NCBI GenBank assembly: GCA_032173965.1 | Contig: JAVUNC010000004.1 | Location: 19,879,001-19,943,000 of the forward strand | Direction: 5' to 3' | From: Sitta carolinensis | Taxonomy: Eukaryota > Chordata > Aves > Passeriformes > Sittidae | DNA: 64,000 nt | Part shown: piece after piece, positions 59,680 to 64,000 of the stretch | Layout of the letters: each line of letters begins with the position of its first letter | How positions within the stretch are numbered: position 1 is the first letter of the stretch | Notes under the pieces: generated by a model | Told to the model about the DNA's origin: nothing | The model's database searches: none | What the model saw: only the letters and a program-made list of their open reading frames with translations | Position numbers and translations under genes: made by a program

Positions 59680-60400
59680 TGTGATTTGCTCCATCGCTCT
59701 TGCCTTGCTCCTCATTCTGCGTTCACACAAATTTTTGTGCTTGTTCTTCCTGAGTCCCACTCTGATCTTAGAACACTTGGCAGATTTTAGATCATTCTGA
59801 ATTCTGCTCCTGTCTTTCGGCATCCGGAGACCTTCTGAGGTTGATGTTTTATGCATTCCCACTCACATACCATGAGTCATTAGTAAAAATATCAGGTAGC
59901 CCCCATTCACAGCAGTGTGCAAAAGCCAATTCTATACTTCTTTCCCAGACACTGAAAGAATGCTCTTCATTCTTTGTAGGCTTTTGAACAAGACTTGTAA
60001 TCTTACTGAGGTTCACTTAAGAGTGTTTTCCCCAGCTTGCTTGTGAGAATGACATTTGCCACCTACATTACGATGCTTGCTCACCTTGCAGTGTTGTCTG
60101 AGAAGGAAACTGGGTTGGTTGCACATGATTTATTCCTGATAAACACATTTGTGCTTTTTATCCTCTTATTTTCTTGTGGGTTTGCAGATAGCTCTGATTA
60201 TTTCTTGAGTACCGTTCAATGGTTTTTGAGCACTACTGAGTGGTGATCCTAGGCTTTGCCATCTGAAAGATTTTTGCCCTGTTTTCAGTCTTCTGGGACC
60301 TCCCCCATTCTTCGAGAATCTCAGCTATAATGACTAATGACTCTGAGACTCCTCCAGCCATATCCTAAAGTACCTCTCAGGCTATTTCCTCAGGCAACAG
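59680..60400 (-). mobile_element. Old, diverged CR1-class LINE fragment
   Basis: The plus strand carries, in the right order for a reversed CR1, diverged landmarks: 'tagatcattctgaattctg', 'tttatgcattcccactcaca', 'cagcttgcttgtgagaatga', 'aactgggttggttgcacatg', 'tattcctgataaacacattt' and 'ctgggacctcccccattctt'. These correspond to the polymerase and 3' region of ancient CR1 elements best known from turtles and crocodilians. All frames are broken. Confidence 0.6.
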
Positions 60401-60443
60401 AGAGGGTTGTGGTCCATCAGAGCCCAGCACCCAGAGAACACAT

Positions 60444-60497
60444 TGCCTACATGGGGGACACTGCCTGCATGGGGGACAGTGCCTGCATGGGAAAGGT
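60444..60497. repeat. 18-bp tandem repeat, three copies
   Basis: Three near-identical 18-base units of the form tgcctgcatgggggacac. Being a multiple of three, they lengthen overlapping open frames without implying a gene. Confidence 0.9.
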
Positions 60498-61054
60498 AGC
60501 CACCAGCCCCTCTCCTGCTGCCATGGGCCAAGCAGAAAATGATAAAAAGAAAATATTGTTACCTGCCTGTTGCAGATGAGAAACTGAAACAACTGCAGAA
60601 GTCCCTAAATGGACTCTAATGTAAAACATGAGCCCTATTATCCATATAACTTCTCCTTTTCTCATCCTCTCTCAGTAAAGTGGGTGATTCCAAGGCCTTG
60701 GCACCAGTTCAGATCCAAGAGTGCAAAGCACACACAGTACTTTAAGCACAGTGCAACAGAGATCTGCAGATAATTCAGCCTCAGTGATATTACACAATTA
60801 CTTATAGATGCCTGTGTTGAAAAGAAATGAAAATTATTATTTATTGAGAACTTCTCAGCAGTCCTGGGATTAAAGAATGTAATAACATTCTATGTTAAAC
60901 ATTGTGTTAGGGGAAGTAATACTTTAGTACAGGTATTGGCAAAATAATGTTTCATTTAAAGGGCTGTTAGACTACAATGAGTACAGGAAGTCCAGCTTTA
61001 AAAGAACCATGCCAACTGAGATACAACGCAACTCACTTTTTAATCAAATCTCAG

Positions 61055-61125
61055 GAATGACAGTGAAGCTCTAATTCTGAAGGTCTCTTCCCACCTAAAC
61101 CATTCTGTGATTCTGTGATGCTGTT
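61055..61125 (+). mobile_element. CR1 LINE terminal tail fragment
   Basis: Only the last part of a CR1 3' end is clear: 'aaggtctcttcccacctaaa' followed by 'ccattctgtgattctgtgat'. The sequence to its left is too diverged to call. Confidence 0.65.
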
Positions 61126-61617
61126 CATGACTGACTCTGGCTTTGCTGTTTGGGAAAAGCAAGTGTTAAGAGCCATGGATTTAATTTGCTATAAGAGCAA
61201 GTTGTTTGACCTTTGGCAGTGGAAGATTTGACACTTAAATGGATTGATTTTGGCTTGGATTCATCCAAGCTAGCTATGGAAACATAAATGAGATGCCTGA
61301 ATTAGGAGCACATACACAGTAGGCTCCCTCCATAATCAGGGGAAAGAAATGTGTGCCTCTGGAGAGTGGATTGTCTCACCCAAGAACTGAGTAGCATTTA
61401 TTTCTCTCCAGTGTCAATGGGAAGAACCTAAAGTAATTGCAATCCTAGTTTAAGTACCTCAGATATTTTATGTTATGTCAGTTCATATGCAAGTTGCTCA
61501 GGTAGCAAAATAATGATGAATTAAATAAGACTCAAGACAGTATCTGAAGCATATTTTTACACAGTTTTGAGCTGCAGTTTCCTTTCTGTTTGTTAATTTG
61601 GGATTCATTGGGTTTGT

Positions 61618-61642
61618 TTTTTTTTTTTTTGTTTGTTTGTTT
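61618..61642. repeat. Poly(T) plus (GTTT)n
   Basis: A short T run followed by three GTTT units. Confidence 0.8.
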
Positions 61643-63797
61643 ACATGTTACAGTTCTCATCCAGAAATGATTAATTTTCTGCTATTCCCTCCTAGCTTAC
61701 ATAAGAGACTGAGAAACATTTGGTCTCCGTGGGATTGCTGCAGTGCACAGGTACCTTCTGATTTGGCTACAACTCATGTCCCAGGGCCAGCAGATGCCTC
61801 TGGTGGCCACCAGGCTTCACCCTGGCACTCAGTCCACCTCCAGCCTGTAGCCTGCAGGCTGTGGCCATCCCTTTGTTTCAGGGGACAGAAAGTGAGCCAT
61901 CTCTCATGAACTCATTGCAGATGAGGGTCATTTCCCTGAAAGGCCCACCAAGACAGGTGGTTCTGGAAGGGACAAGAGTGACCGGACTGGGGTCCCTGTT
62001 CCTGTAATGGGGAGACAAAGAGCAGGAGCTAGTGGGGTTGTGAATGGGCCTCATGGTGGATCCTTCAGTGCTGTTGCAGTTTTCCGGGTGCCTGGAAGCT
62101 GTTCTCTCTGCAGAAGGCATCCTGCCATTTTCAGGGAGGGTGGTCACTAGATATGTGCCAAACTCCTGTCTAGCAGCTGCTGCTGTTGCTCAATGACAGT
62201 GCACGCTTGGTGCCAAGGGCTTCATCTCCAAAGGAAATACAGAATGCCCTTTGTGACCTTTCACTTCCCATGAGGATGCTCAGATGTGGCATCTTCACTG
62301 CCCCTTTCATAAATGCTAATCAGCTCTGATACCTGGCAGGCTCCAGTACATCCACTTCTCCAATGCAAGCTTGCTATTACTCAGTGCTGCTTCAGCTCTC
62401 TGAGCCTTCCAGGTGCCTCCATATGAGAAGTGAGACACAGTGGGGCTGGTCAGTTCCCAGGCTCTGCTTTTCTAGTCCCAGGAACAGCATCCTGCAGCTC
62501 AGTGACTCCCTCTGTAAGCTGGAGCCTGGAAATTGTACCTATGAATTCACTGTCTGTTTCAGTGTCTATCTTCAAAGGGAAACTGCTATCATTGGAACAG
62601 AATGTTCTTGTAGAGATAGGGATGATTTGTCTCCTCTGCCTTGAGCTTTCTGACACTGAGATGTCCAGTGCCTTGTCAGAACAGAGGCACTCATTAGATG
62701 GGGAGCTGGCCCACCTCTTCTAGATGTCTCCTGAAGGGGATGAATTTTTTCTGGAGGTGTTATTTTTTTTCACTCACTGTGGACAGAACCTAAGGAAATA
62801 ACTCAGGCTGAATATTTAATATCTAGTGACTGAAGTTTAGTGAAATAAAGATGCAGAATCATACTCCAGTGTTGGTATCCTACAGCAAACTCTGGGTTTT
62901 TTAGTGCACTGCTCAACAAGGAGCTAATTAATGTGGGAGAGCAACTATGAAGTGGAATTCAGACTATATGATTTAAAAGAAACATCCAAAAAGTCTGCTA
63001 ATGACCCAGTGAAAGTGGGTTTCTGTACATTCATCCTCCTGTCACTTTGACACAAACCTGAACTGAGACAGTTGCACATCTAAACCACAGCTACCCAGAG
63101 CCTGAGTGAGTTGCCAGGTTGGCTCAGTGATTGTGGGAGCACTGGCTCATTATAGCCACCCTGGGCTCAGTGCATGGCCCATGGCTGGGATTTGCAGCCC
63201 CTCTCACCTGGTGCAAGAGATGCTGCTTCTGCTACTCTTGCTCTTAGCTGAGTGATGCCTCTCATCCCATCCCATGCTGTTCTGCAAGGTGGGGTCAGCT
63301 GAGGCCTTGAGGCCTTTTTGCTTGGCAAGGAAAAGCAGGAAGATGCAGGGACACACATGCAACAGCAGAATTGTTATGGGGAAACTGAAATTAAGGTGCA
63401 AAGTGGGAAAAAAAAAAAACATTGCAGATATCCTCTCAGGACAAACAGTATTTATTTAGTTTCTCCTCTGGATTCTATGCTATCAAATTAACTGCCGAAT
63501 TCAGCTGGGGATGAAGCATGACAAATAATCCCTCAGGTGAGCTCTGGAGATAATGAACAGGATGTAATTGGCAAGTGACTGAAAAGGGGACTCAGAGTTA
63601 CCTGATGAAAGAGTTTCTTGCCAGTGCTATGCTGCAGATGAAAGCTAAGGCCCAGTGGGAGGTTGCAGGTTACTCAGGACAGAGCCAGGGATTTGCACAA
63701 AACACTGGTGCTGCGAGGCATCACTCCTCACACCACTTCAGCATTGACCACCTGCATCTGAGCACAAGAGCCTGCTCCTGCCCTCTCTCCCTTGTGC

Positions 63798-63826
63798 ACA
63801 GACAGACAGACAAACAGACAGACAGG
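63798..63826. repeat. (ACAG)n microsatellite
   Basis: About seven ACAG tetranucleotides with one A-for-G change. Confidence 0.9.
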
Positions 63827-64000
63827 CACCCTGAGTCAGCCACAGCTCCACAAGCTTCAGTGGGGCCACAAAGCAGCTCTGGGAGCAGGAGACAGCACTC
63901 ACTGAAGTGAGTGGACCCTCACTGAAGTCTCAGCCATGCTCTGTTTGTCTTGGCTGAAAGCAGCAGCCAAGGGGCTCTTCTGCCATTGGAGGATCATAGT

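Larger units (their letters stand above)
60500..64000. other. Intergenic DNA, no supportable gene
   Basis: Apart from the CR1 tail at 61.06 kb and simple repeats, I see nothing that supports a gene. Open frames are all under about 112 codons and lack recognisable domains. Confidence 0.5.

Noticed and set aside
1..64000. tRNA, rRNA, bacterial operons or CRISPR arrays
   Set aside because: No cloverleaf, rRNA-like or direct-repeat/spacer pattern was seen; the tandem repeats present are mini- and microsatellites in vertebrate DNA.

Overview
This window is vertebrate nuclear DNA, almost certainly from a bird. Several 3' ends of CR1 LINEs are present, with the typical avian tail that ends in a 'ttctatgattctatga'-like sequence. 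A solo LTR of the ERVL class closely resembles LTRs that are abundant in songbird genomes, so a passerine or close relative is the best guess. Gene density is low, long AT-rich introns and intergenic DNA dominate, and GC-rich sequence is confined to two CpG islands.

One protein-coding gene can be assembled with confidence: TDRP (testis development-related protein), on the minus strand, covering the left 27 kb. Its three coding exons are 26563-26456, 4123-4020 and 1764-1419. They have canonical GT/AG splice sites and matching phases, and together they give a 185-residue protein. Only the last exon lies inside a reasonably long open reading frame. The first is hidden in a CpG island where most frames are open, and the second is just 104 bases long. 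The 3' UTR runs leftward from 1418, perhaps out of the window. Intron 1 is about 22 kb and holds CR1 copies, a probable retroviral LTR in sense orientation, simple repeats and one neat stem-loop. The promoter is the CpG island at about 26380-27200.

From 27.5 kb to the right end no recognisable protein-coding gene could be supported. This part holds a complete-looking ERVL-type solo LTR beside a 49-base poly(A) tract (42.3-43.4 kb), CR1 fragments of different ages, and microsatellites. It also holds a second GC-rich island (52.8-53.5 kb) made of a 19-bp minisatellite and a long CTG tract, which passes abruptly into very AT-rich palindromic DNA. A homopurine/homopyrimidine tract (54.9-55.0 kb) and an old CR1 copy (59.7-60.4 kb) follow. 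Two plus-strand segments with good splice signals and compatible phase (28.9 kb and 38.4 kb) could belong to a transcript running divergently from the TDRP island, but this is speculative.

In mammals TDRP lies between FBXO25 and ERICH1. By that synteny FBXO25 should lie left of this window and ERICH1 to the right. No ERICH1 exon was recognised here. All similarity statements come from reading and memory, not from a database search.
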